A stretch of DNA of 64,000 bases, taken from the NCBI RefSeq assembly GCF_000744785.1, contig NZ_JQMO01000002.1:806001-870000 (forward strand). Direction: 5' to 3'. The notes beneath the pieces were generated by a model that saw nothing but the letters and a program-made list of their open reading frames with translations, did not search any database and was not told where the DNA came from. The position numbers were made by a program, and so were the translations under genes. Origin of the DNA: Kitasatospora azatica KCTC 9699 (GTDB taxonomy: Bacteria > Actinomycetota > Actinomycetes > Streptomycetales > Streptomycetaceae). Below, in pieces: positions 1-8,847 of the stretch (its first letter is position 1; each line of letters starts with the position of its first letter).

Positions 1-270
1 TACGAGCGGGACGAGGCCGAGGAGTCCGTGCGCTGCTTCGACCGCTCGCTCCACCTGGACGAGGACCCGGTGGTCCGCGCCAACCGGGCGCTCGCCCACG
101 AGAGTTCCGGCAACTGGAGGGCCGCCGCCGCGGACTACGCGGCCGCGATGGACCTGCTGCTGCCCGAGATCGCGGCGGCCCAGGACGAGGCGGACGCGGC
201 GGAGGTGGTGGCGGAGCTGTCCAGGCTCCGCGAGCGACGCGCCGAGTGCGCCGTTCTCGGCGCGAGCTGA
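1..270 (+). CDS. TPR-like protein, C-terminal part (enters from the left edge)
   Basis: The reading frame is open from the first base (tac gag cgg...) to the stop at 268-270, so this is the end of a longer gene. The visible ~90 residues are helical and rich in Ala, Glu and Arg. A stretch around residues 15-50 (RSLHLDEDPVVRANRALAH, then NWRAAAADYAAAMDL) has the A/G/Y spacing of tetratricopeptide repeats, which usually mediate protein-protein contacts. No catalytic motif is visible. The downstream reductase starts 73 bases later, so co-transcription is possible. The TPR assignment rests on spacing only; any alpha-solenoid would look alike. Confidence 0.5.
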   Translation, partial: YERDEAEESVRCFDRSLHLDEDPVVRANRALAHESSGNWRAAAADYAAAMDLLLPEIAAAQDEADAAEVVAELSRLRERRAECAVLGAS

Positions 271-343
271 CGAAGTGAGACATCCGGTCGGCGGCCGCCG
301 CCGACCGGACGGCGTCCGAACCCAGCCGTCCCGGAAGGCAGTC

Positions 344-913
344 ATGGCCATCGTCCTCGCCCTCTCGGGCAGCCCGTCACCCGCCTCGCGGACCGCCCGG
401 CTGGCCGAGCTTGCCGCCGCCGACCTGCGCGCCCGGGGCCACCGCGTGCACACCCTCGCACTGCGCGACCTGCCCGCCGGGCCGCTGCTCGCCGCACAGG
501 GCACGGACCCGGCGATCGCCCGCGCGGTGCGCCTGGTCGCCGAGGCGGACGCCCTGGTGGTCGCCACCCCGATCTACCAGGCCGCGTACTCGGGCCTGCT
601 GAAGGTCTTCCTCGACCTGCTGCCCAGGCACGCGCTGGACGGGAAGACCGTGCTGCCACTGGCCACCGGCGGCTCGGCCGCCCATGTGCTGGCGCTGGAC
701 TACGCGTTGCGCCCGGTGCTGACCACGCTCGGCGCACAGGTCGCACAGGGCCGTTACGTGCTTGACCACGAGCTGGGCGCGACTGCGGACGGCCCGGCGC
801 TGCCGGCCGCCGACAGCGCCGACGCGCTGGCCGACGCGGTAGCCCGCTTCGCCTCCGCACTTCCCCGCCTGCGGGGCGGCACGTGGAACCCCGCATTGTT
901 ATCGTCTGCCTGA
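344..913 (+). CDS. NADPH-dependent FMN reductase (SsuE/MsuE family)
   Basis: A 189-residue flavodoxin-fold reductase that reduces FMN with NAD(P)H, usually to supply a two-component monooxygenase such as an alkanesulfonate or LLM-type enzyme. The phosphate-binding loop GSPSPASRTARL lies at residues 8-19. The family block TPIYQAAYSGLLKVFLDLLP and the later LATGGS loop are intact, and the length is typical. I chose ATG 344 because ggaagg lies 6 bases upstream; the longer frame from 275 has no family similarity. No monooxygenase partner remains next to it. A perfect palindrome covers its stop codon. The family is clear; the electron acceptor is not. Confidence 0.85.
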   Translation: MAIVLALSGSPSPASRTARLAELAAADLRARGHRVHTLALRDLPAGPLLAAQGTDPAIARAVRLVAEADALVVATPIYQAAYSGLLKVFLDLLPRHALDGKTVLPLATGGSAAHVLALDYALRPVLTTLGAQVAQGRYVLDHELGATADGPALPAADSADALADAVARFASALPRLRGGTWNPALLSSA

Positions 914-923
914 CGATAACAAT
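895..923. promoter_or_regulatory. Perfect 12-bp inverted repeat over the reductase stop codon
   Basis: ATTGTTATCGTC (895-906), a TGCCT spacer, then its exact complement GACGATAACAAT (912-923). The TGA stop of the reductase lies inside. The low G+C and the dyad suggest an operator for a dimeric regulator facing a downstream promoter (tatgct follows at 927). It lacks a U-tract, so a terminator is less likely. The gene it once controlled is not recognisable: 914-1200 holds no supportable reading frame. Confidence 0.55.
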
Positions 924-1200
924 CTCTATGCTCGGTACGCCCGGCCGATCCCCGACGGGCCGCGGTCCGTAGCGACCGGCGCCTCGGCGGACGCCTCCAC
1001 ACGGAGCGCCTGGAGTCGATCGTTACGCCAGCCCAACGACCCGCTGGACCGTTTGTCGGGCTGCACTTACGAAGTGCCCCAGGTCGACGACGCCGTCCTG
1101 CCCCTGACCATGGACGGCAGGCCCTACCGGCCCAGATCACCGGTGGATCCGGGCTGAGGTTCCGTCATCACGCATTCGACTCGCAGGGGAAGATCCCGTC

Positions 1201-1383
1201 ATGGCCAAGCAGGCCTTCGTGCGCACCAAGCCGCACCTCAACATCGGCACCATGGGTCACGTCGACCACGGCAAGACCACCCTCACCGCCGCCATCACCA
1301 AGGGCCTCGCCGAGCGCGGCGGCGGCTCGTTCGTCCCCTTCGACCGGATCGACCGCGCCCCGGAGGAGGCCGCCCGCGGCAGC
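1201..1383 (+). pseudogene. tuf stub: first ~60 codons of elongation factor Tu
   Basis: The start ATG follows aggggaag. The first 61 residues match the N-terminus of EF-Tu: [20 protein letters not shown], the P-loop GHVDHGKT, and [12 protein letters not shown]. In intact EF-Tu the next residues are ITI followed by the G-domain, but here homology stops at about base 1380. The frame runs on to 1695 only as antisense of the neighbouring dioxygenase. More than 300 residues (switch II, domains 2 and 3) are missing, so no functional factor can be made. The divergence from the major Tu (e.g. [12 protein letters not shown]) suggests a tuf3-like paralogue. The break is a recombination junction. Confidence 0.85.
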
Positions 1384-1386
1384 AAA

Positions 1387-2355
1387 TCAACTCACGCTGA
1401 TGGCGTACAGCTTGTCCCTCAGATATACGGAGGAGTCCACTGGCGCGTGCGCCACGGGGCCGGCGATCGGGACGACCATGGTGTGGGGGTCGCACTCGTA
1501 GAAGTAGACCAGGGACATCAGGTCCTCATCCGGGGTGTCGGGGGACGGCGGGAGGACCCGGTGGCGGCCGGAGCGCCAGCGGCCGCCGGTCCAACGGGCC
1601 ATCAGGTCACCGATGTTGACGGTAAGTGCCACCGGGTCGTACGGGGCATCCTCCCAGCCTTCGCCGCCGTCCTCGGGGTCGATCCAGACCTGTAGCCCGC
1701 CCTTGCCCTGCTGGCGGTCCAGCAGGGTGACCGTGCCGAAGTCGGTGTGCGGGCCGATCCGGAACTGGCCGGGGAGGGGCTCGCCCACCAGACCCGTGCC
1801 CGGGTACCAGTTGATGTTCAGGGTGTACGTCGGGTGCGTGGTGTGCGCGGTGAAGAAGTCCGCGCCCTGGCCCAGCGCGGTGCCGAGCAGCCGGAGCACC
1901 TCGTCGGCGACGGAGCGCATCCGCGCCAGGTAGTCCTCTACGATCGGCTGCAACTGCGGTACTTCGACCTGCGGCCAGCGATTCGGCTGGAACCAGAAGG
2001 CGTCGATCTCGGCTTCGCCGATCGGCTGATCCGCTCCGACCGTCCAGGACTCCTTGAGATCCGGCGGGGTCGGAGTGCCTTCCGAGTAGCCGTTGGCCTC
2101 GGCGCCCTTGGCCAGCCAGCCGCGGCCGCCGACGCTCACCGCGTAGCGTTGCTTCACCTCCGCAGGCAGCGCGAAGAACGAGTGGGCGGCCTGCCGGACC
2201 TCCTCCCGGATCTCGAGGCCGACGCCGTGTCCGGTGATCAGCAGGAAGCCGGCCTGGCTGAGCGCGGCGTCCACGGCATCGGCGGTACGGGCCCGGGCCG
2301 CCGGGTCATCGGAGAGCCAGAGGGCGAGGTCGATCACGGGGATGCGAGAGGACAT
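1387..2355 (-). CDS. Isopenicillin N synthase-like Fe(II)/2-oxoglutarate dioxygenase
   Basis: 322 residues with the DIOX_N start ([13 protein letters not shown]) and a double-stranded beta-helix core. The iron ligands are visible: HxD in [14 protein letters not shown] and the distal His in SGRHRVLPP. The Arg of the classical RxS co-substrate motif is not obvious ([10 protein letters not shown] stands where RxS is expected), which may be a subfamily trait. It is the last gene of a reverse-strand block after a permease and a base deaminase, 25 bases beyond the deaminase stop. Thymine-7-hydroxylase has this fold, so a hydroxylase acting on a nucleobase or related heterocycle is my inference. Its stop lies 3 bases from the tuf break. 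Confidence 0.8.
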   Translation of the reverse strand: MSSRIPVIDLALWLSDDPAARARTADAVDAALSQAGFLLITGHGVGLEIREEVRQAAHSFFALPAEVKQRYAVSVGGRGWLAKGAEANGYSEGTPTPPDLKESWTVGADQPIGEAEIDAFWFQPNRWPQVEVPQLQPIVEDYLARMRSVADEVLRLLGTALGQGADFFTAHTTHPTYTLNINWYPGTGLVGEPLPGQFRIGPHTDFGTVTLLDRQQGKGGLQVWIDPEDGGEGWEDAPYDPVALTVNIGDLMARWTGGRWRSGRHRVLPPSPDTPDEDLMSLVYFYECDPHTMVVPIAGPVAHAPVDSSVYLRDKLYAISVS

Positions 2356-2380
2356 GGTGCTCCAAAGGGTAGGAACGGGA

Positions 2381-2833
2381 TCACTCGCCGATGTCCTCGT
2401 ACCAGAGGTCGGGCCGGGTAGCGATGAATTCCCGCATCAGTGCGATGCATTCGGCGTCGTCGAGGACGGTGATTCGTACCCCGTGCTCGGCGAGCCAGTC
2501 GTGGCCGCCGTGGAAGGTCCTCGCCTCCCCGATGATCACCTGCCCGATGCCGAACTGCCGGACCAGGCCAGAGCAGTACCAGCAGGGCGACAGCGTGGTG
2601 ACCATCGTGGTCCGGCCGTATCCGCGCAGTCGGCCCGCCGCCCGGAAGGCGGCGGTCTCCGCATGCGTGGACGGATCACCGTCCTGGACGCGGCGATTGT
2701 GGCCGCGTCCCAGCAGTCCCCCGTCCGGGCCGAAGAGCGCGGCGCCGATCGGGATACCACCCTCGCGCAGACCCAGACGGGCCTCCGCGAGGGCGACGGA
2801 CAGGAGATCAGCAGGAACGGGCAGGTCAGTCAT
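2381..2833 (-). CDS. Cytidine/deoxycytidylate-type deaminase, resembling cytosine deaminase
   Basis: About 150 residues of the zinc-dependent deaminase fold. HAETAAFR supplies the His ligand and proton-shuttle Glu, and SPCWYCSGLV supplies the PCxxC cysteines. The C-terminal half (IIGEARTFHGGHDWL, then a tail rich in Asp and Trp) resembles fungal-type cytosine deaminases. It would hydrolyse an exocyclic amino group of a base or nucleoside in the cytoplasm. I chose ATG 2833 over the upstream start at 2869 because the latter would overlap the permease stop. It sits 19 bases after the NCS1 permease gene, so import followed by deamination is the expected order. Guanine or another base is possible as substrate. 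Confidence 0.82.
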   Translation of the reverse strand: MTDLPVPADLLSVALAEARLGLREGGIPIGAALFGPDGGLLGRGHNRRVQDGDPSTHAETAAFRAAGRLRGYGRTTMVTTLSPCWYCSGLVRQFGIGQVIIGEARTFHGGHDWLAEHGVRITVLDDAECIALMREFIATRPDLWYEDIGE

Positions 2834-2852
2834 GAGCCCACTGTCCACCGAT

Positions 2853-3775
2853 TCAGCCGACGACGGCAACGGGCGCGCCGGTCACCGGTGTCCGGACGAG
2901 ACCGGGCACCCGGCGCAGCACCAGGTAGAGCAGCACGGCGATAGTGAAGCCCGCTGCGAAGGCGAGGTCACCGATGTCCGGGTACTGCTTGGCGACCAGT
3001 CCGCCGTAGTCCGTCTGGTTGGAGAAGAGCCAGACGCCGAGCGCCGTGCCCACGGCCATCGCGATCGGCGCGGCCCAGTTGCGGTACGTGGTGTCCTGGA
3101 GCAGCGCGGCGGTGTCCGCGTCGGAGCGGGCGCGGCTGAGGAAGCGGTCCAGGAAGGTGACGCCCAGCCAGGGGCCGATCCAGTAACTGATGACGAGCAG
3201 GAAGTTCTCGTATTTGGTACCGGAGTTGCCGAGCCCGCTGCAGGCGACCAGGGTGCCGACGATGCCGAAGACCAGGGCGACCACAGCGCGGTTCATCCGG
3301 GCCGTGAGCCCCCGGCCGATCGCGACGAAGGAGAGCGACCCCGAGTAGATGTTCAGCGCGTTGGCGGCGATTCCGCCCAGCGCGATGGCGAGCAGGGTGA
3401 GGTCAGCCAGCCAGCCCGGGAGGGAGTAGGTGAACGCTCCGGTGAGGGAGAGCTTGGACGCGATGCCGTCCGGGATCAGCACGGTCGAGGAGGCCGCGCC
3501 GATGATCTCCAGAAAGGCGCAGGAGACGAAGACGCCGACCGCCGGCCACAAGGCGGTCTTCCATCGCGCGGTGGTGGCCGGGAGGTAGCGGGTGTAGTCC
3601 GCGGCGTACGGGTTCCAACCGGCGGCGTAGCCGAAGGCGGCGCCCGCGGCGAGCCAGAACGCGCCGGGGGCGGCGTGCGCGCCGGTCGCGGAGCCCGGGC
3701 GGGAGTTACCGAGGATGACCGCGGCGGCGGCCACGAATACCAGGGTCAGTACCGGGAAGGTGTACTTCTCGGCTG
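2853..3775 (-). pseudogene. NCS1 purine/cytosine permease, 5'-truncated
   Basis: About 300 C-terminal residues of a nucleobase:cation symporter-1 carrier remain, including FGYAAGWNPYAADYTRYLP, IGGIAANALNIYSG-like and YWIGPWLGV blocks and at least seven membrane segments. Family members have ~450-500 residues and 12 segments; the N-terminal third is absent. The frame stays open upstream to about 3775 (TFPVLTLVFVAAAAVILG reads as a membrane helix), and similarity then stops abruptly. Downstream are the deaminase and dioxygenase, which suggests an original nucleobase uptake and breakdown operon that lost its promoter and permease start. Confidence 0.8.
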
Positions 3776-3978
3776 ACCGCTTTGCGCAGCACCATCGTGC
3801 AGCCGGGACTGGTCCACTTCAGGCTGTCCGCCGCCCGTGTTTTCCGCCTGCTGGACCTGCTCGTCCCTTGAGCTTTCCGAAGGCGAGGGGCCCGCGGCGC
3901 GGCGATAATGAAGGCGCGGCGACATTTGAGGCAAGGGCCTCGCGCGTCCCCGAGTGCGAGCACGCCGCCGGATCCGTC
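3776..3978. other. Junction region between permease stub and monooxygenase
   Basis: 203 bases with no complete gene. A plus-strand frame ending at 3871 (TIVQPGLVHF, RVFRLLDLLVP) might be the tail of another truncated protein but is too short to identify. The promoter of the monooxygenase must lie here. Confidence 0.3.
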
Positions 3979-5247
3979 ATGGCCGTTCCTGCAAAGCACC
4001 AGTCGCACCAGTCCCGTCCCGAGGAACACGATGTCGTGATCGTGGGCGCCGGGCAGGCGGGCCTGTCGATCGCGCACGAGCTCGCGCAGGCGGATGTCGA
4101 GCACGTCGTGCTTGAGCGCGGTCGCGTGGCACAGAGCTGGCGGCGGCGCTGGGACAGCTTCTGTCTGGTGATCCCCAACTGGACGGTCCGGCTCCCCGGC
4201 GCGCCTTACACCGGATCCGACCAGGACGGCTTCATGGCGCGTGACGCGATCGTCGACCATCTCGTGCGCTACGCCGCCGACGGACGGGCGCCGGTGCGCG
4301 AGGGCGTCGAGGTGACCCGCGTCAACGCCGACCCCGACGGCGGCTTCCGGCTCGCCAGCTCGGACGGCCTGTTGCGCGCCCGGAAACTGGTGCTGGCCTC
4401 CGGCGGCTACCAGCGACCGCACCGCCCGGCAGGCTGGCGTTCGTTGCCGCCCTCGGTCATCGTCTTCGACGCGGAGGACTACACCCGTCCGCAGGCCCTG
4501 CCGCCGGGCGGGGTGCTGGTCGTCGGCAGTGGTCAGACCGGGTGCCAGCTCGCCGAAGAGCTGGTCGAGACCGGACGCCGGGTACACCTGGCCTGCGGTC
4601 GCGCGCCCTGGATCCCCCGGCGCGTCGAGGGGCGGGACATCATCTCCTGGCTGGTCGAGGAGACGCCATTCTTCGTCACCAAGGTTGGCGACCTACCCGA
4701 CCTCGGCATGAGGCTGCTCGCCAACCTGCAGTGCAGCGGCCGCGACGGCGGTCACGACCTCAACTACCGCACCCTGCAGGCGCTGGGAGTCACACTCGCT
4801 GGGCATTTCCTCGGCGCCGACGACGGCCGCGTGCACTTTGCTGACGACCTGCCGAACTCCGTCGCCTTCGGCGACGCGCGCCACGCCGAGATCGACGCGC
4901 TGCTGACGTCCTGCCTGGCCAAGCGCGGAAAGCGGGCCCCGCAGTTGCCGCCGCCACCACCGTTCGCGGCGGAGCCGGTGACCGAGCTGGACCTCGACGG
5001 CGTCGGCGCGATCGTCTTCACCTCCGGCTACCGTCCGGACTTCGCGAGGTGGGTGGACTTCCCGGAGGCCTTCGACGCGACGGGCTTCCCGCTCCAGACC
5101 GACGGCTGCAGCACGGTCGTCCCGGGGCTGCACTTCATGGGCGTGCACTGGCAGCGGACTAGGCAGTCCGCGACCTTCCTCGGCGTCGCCGAGGATGCGG
5201 CCGTGCTGGCGGAACGGCTGACCGGCCGGGCCGCTCCGGGACGGTAG
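3979..5247 (+). CDS. FAD-dependent monooxygenase (class B flavoprotein / CzcO-like)
   Basis: 422 residues with two Rossmann motifs: [17 protein letters not shown] near the N-terminus binds FAD, and [17 protein letters not shown] at about residue 180 would bind [16 protein letters not shown] and [12 protein letters not shown] are typical of the CzcO/TrkA-type flavin monooxygenases, which oxygenate soft nucleophiles or carry out Baeyer-Villiger oxidation. The C-terminal motif [20 protein letters not shown] is intact. ATG 3979 places the FAD motif at the usual ~20 residues; the frame is open further upstream without similarity. The substrate is unknown, and neighbouring genes give no hint. Confidence 0.85.
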   Translation: MAVPAKHQSHQSRPEEHDVVIVGAGQAGLSIAHELAQADVEHVVLERGRVAQSWRRRWDSFCLVIPNWTVRLPGAPYTGSDQDGFMARDAIVDHLVRYAADGRAPVREGVEVTRVNADPDGGFRLASSDGLLRARKLVLASGGYQRPHRPAGWRSLPPSVIVFDAEDYTRPQALPPGGVLVVGSGQTGCQLAEELVETGRRVHLACGRAPWIPRRVEGRDIISWLVEETPFFVTKVGDLPDLGMRLLANLQCSGRDGGHDLNYRTLQALGVTLAGHFLGADDGRVHFADDLPNSVAFGDARHAEIDALLTSCLAKRGKRAPQLPPPPPFAAEPVTELDLDGVGAIVFTSGYRPDFARWVDFPEAFDATGFPLQTDGCSTVVPGLHFMGVHWQRTRQSATFLGVAEDAAVLAERLTGRAAPGR

Positions 5248-5319
5248 CGTGTCCGCGGAGAACCGGCGGCGTCCGCGCCGGACGGCCCTCTACACTGTCG
5301 AGTCCACCGAATTCAGCTC

Positions 5320-5591
5320 CCCCTCCCCGCTCGTCCGGGGTGGCTCTGTACTTGATCAAGGTCGGTAACCGACCCGGCATCTCCTCCCCGGATGTCAGGG
5401 GTTGCTCCGCCGAGCCGGGCACCCTGAACGTCGACGCCCGTCTCCGCCCCGCCCGCCGGGGTTGCTCCGGTCAATGACGGCTACCTCGGGTGGACGTCGA
5501 TCTCCTCCCCGCACGCCCGGGGTTGCTCCAGTTGTGATCCGTGTGTTGGTTGCTGCCGTAGGTTCTCACCCGCACACCTCTGCTTGATCTC
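5320..5591 (+). CRISPR. Orphan degenerate type I-E CRISPR array, 5 repeats and 4 spacers
   Basis: Repeats of 27-28 bases lie at 5320-5347, 5381-5408, 5442-5468, 5502-5529 and (strongly degenerate) 5563-5590. The period is a constant 60-61 bases with 33-base spacers. The best repeat contains CTCCCCGCACGCCCGGGG followed by TTGCTCC, a hairpin with the layout of type I-E repeats of actinomycetes; that layout reads as crRNA sense on the plus strand. The first repeat has TGGCTCT and the last has lost the hairpin, as terminal repeats do. No cas gene lies in the window. The four spacers differ from each other. Confidence 0.85.
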
Positions 5592-5825
5592 ATCGGCCAC
5601 GCGACTTCGACCGGATGGGCGCTGCACCCCAGCCCACTCAAAGAATTTGAAGCACGACTCGTCACTGCACGACCACCGGCACCCCGGACCGTGGCCGGCT
5701 GGATCCTCAGCGGCCCCGAAACTCTGCCTGGCGGTAGCGGCGCCGAACGGCCGGTGACGTGGTGTTCTACCCACTCGTGCCCCCTCCGCTCCTTCGGGTG
5801 GGCGGCGAGGTTCTACCGTTCTTCT
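5592..5825. other. CRISPR trailer and upstream region of the ABC exporter
   Basis: 234 bases. A plus-strand frame is open from 5563 into the transporter frame (GHATSTGWALHPSPLKEF and more) but lacks a start with a ribosome site and has no recognisable similarity. I see no further CRISPR repeat. Confidence 0.3.
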
Positions 5826-7733
5826 ATGAGCATGGAGACCACAGCCTGGATGCAGCTGCACAGCGTCATGAACGCGCAGCAGGACAGCCGCCCTTTCGCC
5901 CGCGCGACGCTGCGCCGCATCGCCGCCTTCGCGCGCCCGCACCGCCGCCGTATCGCCCAGTTCGTGCTGCTCAGCGTGGTGGGCGCGCTGCTCGCGGTGG
6001 CCACTCCGGTACTCGCTGGACGTGTCGTGGACGCGATCGTGTCGGGGAGGGACCCGGGCGCCGTCGTCGGCCTGTCGCTGCTGATCGCGCTCATCGCACT
6101 CGGCGATGCCGCGCTCGGGCTGCTGAACCGCTGGCTGTCCTCGTCCCTCGGCGAAGGGCTCATCCTCGATCTGCGTACCGCGGTCTTCGACCACGTCCAG
6201 CGGATGCCCATCGCGTTCTTCACCCGAACCCGCACCGGCGCGCTCGTCAGCCGCCTCAACAACGATGTGATCGGCGCGCAGCGGGCGTTCAGCAACACGC
6301 TCTCCGGGGTGGTCGGCAATGTCGTCACCGTGCTGCTCACGCTCGCGGTCATGCTCACGCTGTCCTGGCAGATCACGCTGCTCGCGCTCGTCCTGCTGCC
6401 GGTCTTCGTCATCCCGGCCCGTCGCATGGGCAGCCGGATGGCGGGGCTTCAGCGCGAGGCCGCGAACCTCAACGCCGCGATGGGTACCCGGATGACCGAA
6501 CGCTTCTCCGCGCCCGGAGCGACCCTGGTGAAGCTGTTCGGGCGGCCCGACGACGAGTCGGTCGAGTTCGCGGCGCGGGCACGCCGAGTGCGTGACATCG
6601 GCGTCCGTACGGCCATGGCGCAGTCGGCGTTCATCACTGCGCTCACCCTCGTCTCGGCGCTGGCGCTCGCGCTCGTCTACGGCCTCGGCGGTTGGTTCGC
6701 GCTGCACGGCAGCCTGCAGGCCGGCGCCGTCGTCTCGCTCGCCCTGCTCCTCACCCGGCTGTACGCTCCGCTGACCTCGCTCGCCGGGGCCCGGGTGGAG
6801 GTCATGAGCGCCCTGGTCTCCTTCGAGCGGGTCTTCGAGGTGCTCGATCTGAAGCCCCTGATCGAGGAGAAGCCGGACGCCCGGCAGGTCCCCGACGGGC
6901 CCGTGTCCGTGGAGTTCGAGAACGTCCGCTTCGGCTACCCGTCCGCCGAGAAGGTCTCTCTCGCATCCCTCGAAGAGGTCGCGGCGCTCGACACCCGGGG
7001 CGGCGCCGAAGTCCTGCACGGTATCTCCTTCCGCGCCGAACCCGGCCAGACCATCGCCCTCGTCGGCTCGTCCGGGGCAGGCAAGTCGACCATCGCACAG
7101 CTGCTGCCGCGCCTGTACGACACCGACGAAGGCGCGGTCCGCATCGGCGGCATCGACGTACGCGACATGTCGCACGCAGCCCTGCGAGGGACGCTGGGCA
7201 TGGTCACCCAGGACGGGCACCTCTTCCACGACTCCGTGCGCGCCAATCTGCTGCTCGCCCGACCCGAGGCCGCCGAGGACGAGCTGTGGGACGTGCTGCG
7301 CCGGGCCAGGCTCGAAGACCTCGTCCGCTCGCTGCCCGACGGGCTCGACACCGTGGTCGGCGAGCGCGGCTACCGGCTCTCCGGTGGCGAGCGCCAGCGC
7401 ATGACCATCGCCCGGCTCCTCCTCGCCCGCCAGCGCGTCGTCATCCTCGACGAGGCCACCGCCCATCTGGACAGCACCTCCGAGGCCGCCGTCCAGGAAG
7501 CCCTCGCGGAGGCGCTGGAGGGCCGCACCGCCGTCGTCATCGCCCACCGGCTCTCCACCATCCACGCAGCCGACCAGATCCTCGTCGTCGAGGGCGGGCA
7601 CATCGTGGAACGCGGCACCCACGACGAACTGCTCGCCGCAGCCGGGCGGTACGCGGAGCTGTACCGCACCCAGTTCAGCAATCCCAGCCACACCGTGACC
7701 CGGATCACGGCGGGCGCCGAGGCGGTGGCATAG
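5826..7733 (+). CDS. ABC exporter, fused membrane and ATPase domains
   Basis: 635 residues. Six membrane helices occupy about residues 30-320 (starting FVLLSVVGALLAVATPVLAG), followed by a nucleotide-binding domain. The latter has Walker A GSSGAGKST, the Q-loop MVTQDGHLF, signature LSGGERQR, Walker B VVILDEATAHLD and the switch His IAHRLSTI. This half-transporter architecture works as a homodimer or heterodimer, exporting lipids, drugs or peptides. No partner transporter is adjacent. I chose ATG 5826 because METTAWMQLHSVM is the usual N-terminus; ATG 5832 is equally possible and no strong ribosome site is seen. The substrate cannot be read from sequence. Confidence 0.9.
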   Translation: MSMETTAWMQLHSVMNAQQDSRPFARATLRRIAAFARPHRRRIAQFVLLSVVGALLAVATPVLAGRVVDAIVSGRDPGAVVGLSLLIALIALGDAALGLLNRWLSSSLGEGLILDLRTAVFDHVQRMPIAFFTRTRTGALVSRLNNDVIGAQRAFSNTLSGVVGNVVTVLLTLAVMLTLSWQITLLALVLLPVFVIPARRMGSRMAGLQREAANLNAAMGTRMTERFSAPGATLVKLFGRPDDESVEFAARARRVRDIGVRTAMAQSAFITALTLVSALALALVYGLGGWFALHGSLQAGAVVSLALLLTRLYAPLTSLAGARVEVMSALVSFERVFEVLDLKPLIEEKPDARQVPDGPVSVEFENVRFGYPSAEKVSLASLEEVAALDTRGGAEVLHGISFRAEPGQTIALVGSSGAGKSTIAQLLPRLYDTDEGAVRIGGIDVRDMSHAALRGTLGMVTQDGHLFHDSVRANLLLARPEAAEDELWDVLRRARLEDLVRSLPDGLDTVVGERGYRLSGGERQRMTIARLLLARQRVVILDEATAHLDSTSEAAVQEALAEALEGRTAVVIAHRLSTIHAADQILVVEGGHIVERGTHDELLAAAGRYAELYRTQFSNPSHTVTRITAGAEAVA

Positions 7734-8054
7734 GCAGGCGGGGTGCCTGGCCGTACCTCATCCGGGGCGCTGGGCGCGTCAGCCGCACGCCGTAGATGGC
7801 GGGGTGTTCCAACGCTTCGCGCTCCGCTGCCCTGCTGCCCTACTGCCCTGCTGCCCTGCTGCCCTTGTGTGCATCGCACCGACTGCTCTCCGAGGTGAGA
7901 CGGCTCGGCCGTGACGCAGTCGCCGCCGCTCAGGACCCACCCAGGTCCAGCTCCCCCAACACCCCTGACCGCCGTCGGCTCACGGTCTGTGTCCGGCCAG
8001 CGTCATGAACACCCACGTACTACTGAGCGTGAGTCTCGCCAGGGGGGGCAAACC
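7734..8054. other. Non-coding stretch with an 8-bp minisatellite
   Basis: 321 bases after the ABC exporter. Apart from the CTGCCCTN tandem repeat at 7827-7866, I see no gene and no clear terminator. Confidence 0.4.
7827..7866. repeat. Five tandem copies of CTGCCCTN
   Basis: Units at 7827, 7835, 7843, 7851 and 7859 read CTGCCCTG, CTGCCCTA, CTGCCCTG, CTGCCCTG and CTGCCCTT. The array is non-coding and prone to slippage. Confidence 0.9.
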
Positions 8055-8228
8055 TCAAGTACCTTCGCTCTGCCTGATCCTGGATTCGAGGTCCTCGGGC
8101 AAATGCCAGCCGACGACGGTCGGTGAAATGTAGAGCCTGGCCTTCAGGGTGATGAGCATGAGGCGTCGGTGTTCCTGGTCGGCGCTGTTCCAGGCGTCGG
8201 TGAAGGTCTCGCCGGTCTCGACGTCGAC
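8055..8228 (-). pseudogene. C-terminal remnant of a serine recombinase
   Basis: About 57 residues: VDVETGETFTDAWNSADQEH, RRLMLITLKARLYI, then GWHLPEDLESRIRQ. This pattern (T/F-x-D/E-AW-x-x-AD-x-x-RR followed by a beta-rich segment and an I/L-P-x-D/E-L end) resembles the tail of large serine recombinases of Streptomyces phages and integrative elements. The catalytic Ser domain and zinc ribbon are absent. It may mark a vanished integrated element. The assignment is by pattern only. Confidence 0.4.
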
Positions 8229-8475
8229 TCTCGAAGGACCCCACGATGTCCCACGCCTGCGACGGGGCATGGCGGGTCGCCGACTCCGCCTGCACCAGGT
8301 GCGATAGCTTCCCCCTCATCGCCATGCCTGTCGGAAACACGCGAACCAACAACGGCTCGCACGGGAAGGACTGCGGCATCACTCATCATCAGCGTCTCCA
8401 GATCGGGTCACCGACGGCACGAGGGCTCAGTGTCCCTGACTTGGGAAGATACTTGGAAAAGGTGCGTCGACCCGC

Positions 8476-8625
8476 TGGCGGATCGACTACCTGATGACCA
8501 GTCAGGGACTCGCGGCCACTTGCACCGAGGCCTACATCGAGCGCCCCGCCTCCCACGCCGAGCGCTGGTCCGACCACGCACCCGTCACGGCAGTCTTCGA
8601 CCACGGCCAACTCCTGTGGCGCTGA
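8476..8625 (+). pseudogene. 3' remnant of exodeoxyribonuclease III (xth)
   Basis: The last 49 codons and stop of an exonuclease III / AP endonuclease: WRIDYLMTSQGLA, then YIERPASHAERWSDHAPV and a short tail. RIDY and SDHAPV are the C-terminal active-site blocks of this family, with the catalytic Asp-His pair in SDH. About 210 N-terminal residues are missing. Homology begins near 8470, abutting unrelated DNA, so this is a deletion or insertion scar rather than a gene. Confidence 0.72.
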
Positions 8626-8847
8626 CGGAAGGTAACGCGACCTGGCGAGACCCGCTCAGTCACAGCCACGCCTGCTCGGGGTAGATCCAGAGCGTTCACC
8701 TGCCCACCACTGCACCGCACACCACACGGCGGAGGTCGCAACGTTCGCACTCGAGCGGCCAGACGCCGGTCAGGGAAACGACTCAATTTGTAACCCCTCG
8801 CCGAAGACCTCCGCCGCCCCCGGGAACGCCCGGGCCGTGGAGTCGAC

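Noticed and set aside
3779..3871. Short plus-strand frame ending RVFRLLDLLVP as the tail of a STAS-type protein
   Set aside because: Only ~30 residues and no diagnostic residue; cannot be told from chance.
5255..5290. Possible additional CRISPR repeat upstream of the first one
   Set aside because: A hairpin-like ccggcggcgtccgcgccgg is present, but it fits the 60-61 period only with gaps and lacks the TTGCTCC end.
5481..7691. Minus-strand 736-codon frame opposite the ABC exporter
   Set aside because: Composition typical of antisense of G+C-rich genes; the plus strand has all ABC motifs.
8246..8494. Plus-strand 82-codon frame with several cysteines
   Set aside because: It overlaps the recombinase remnant in antisense and shows no metal-site spacing or ribosome site.
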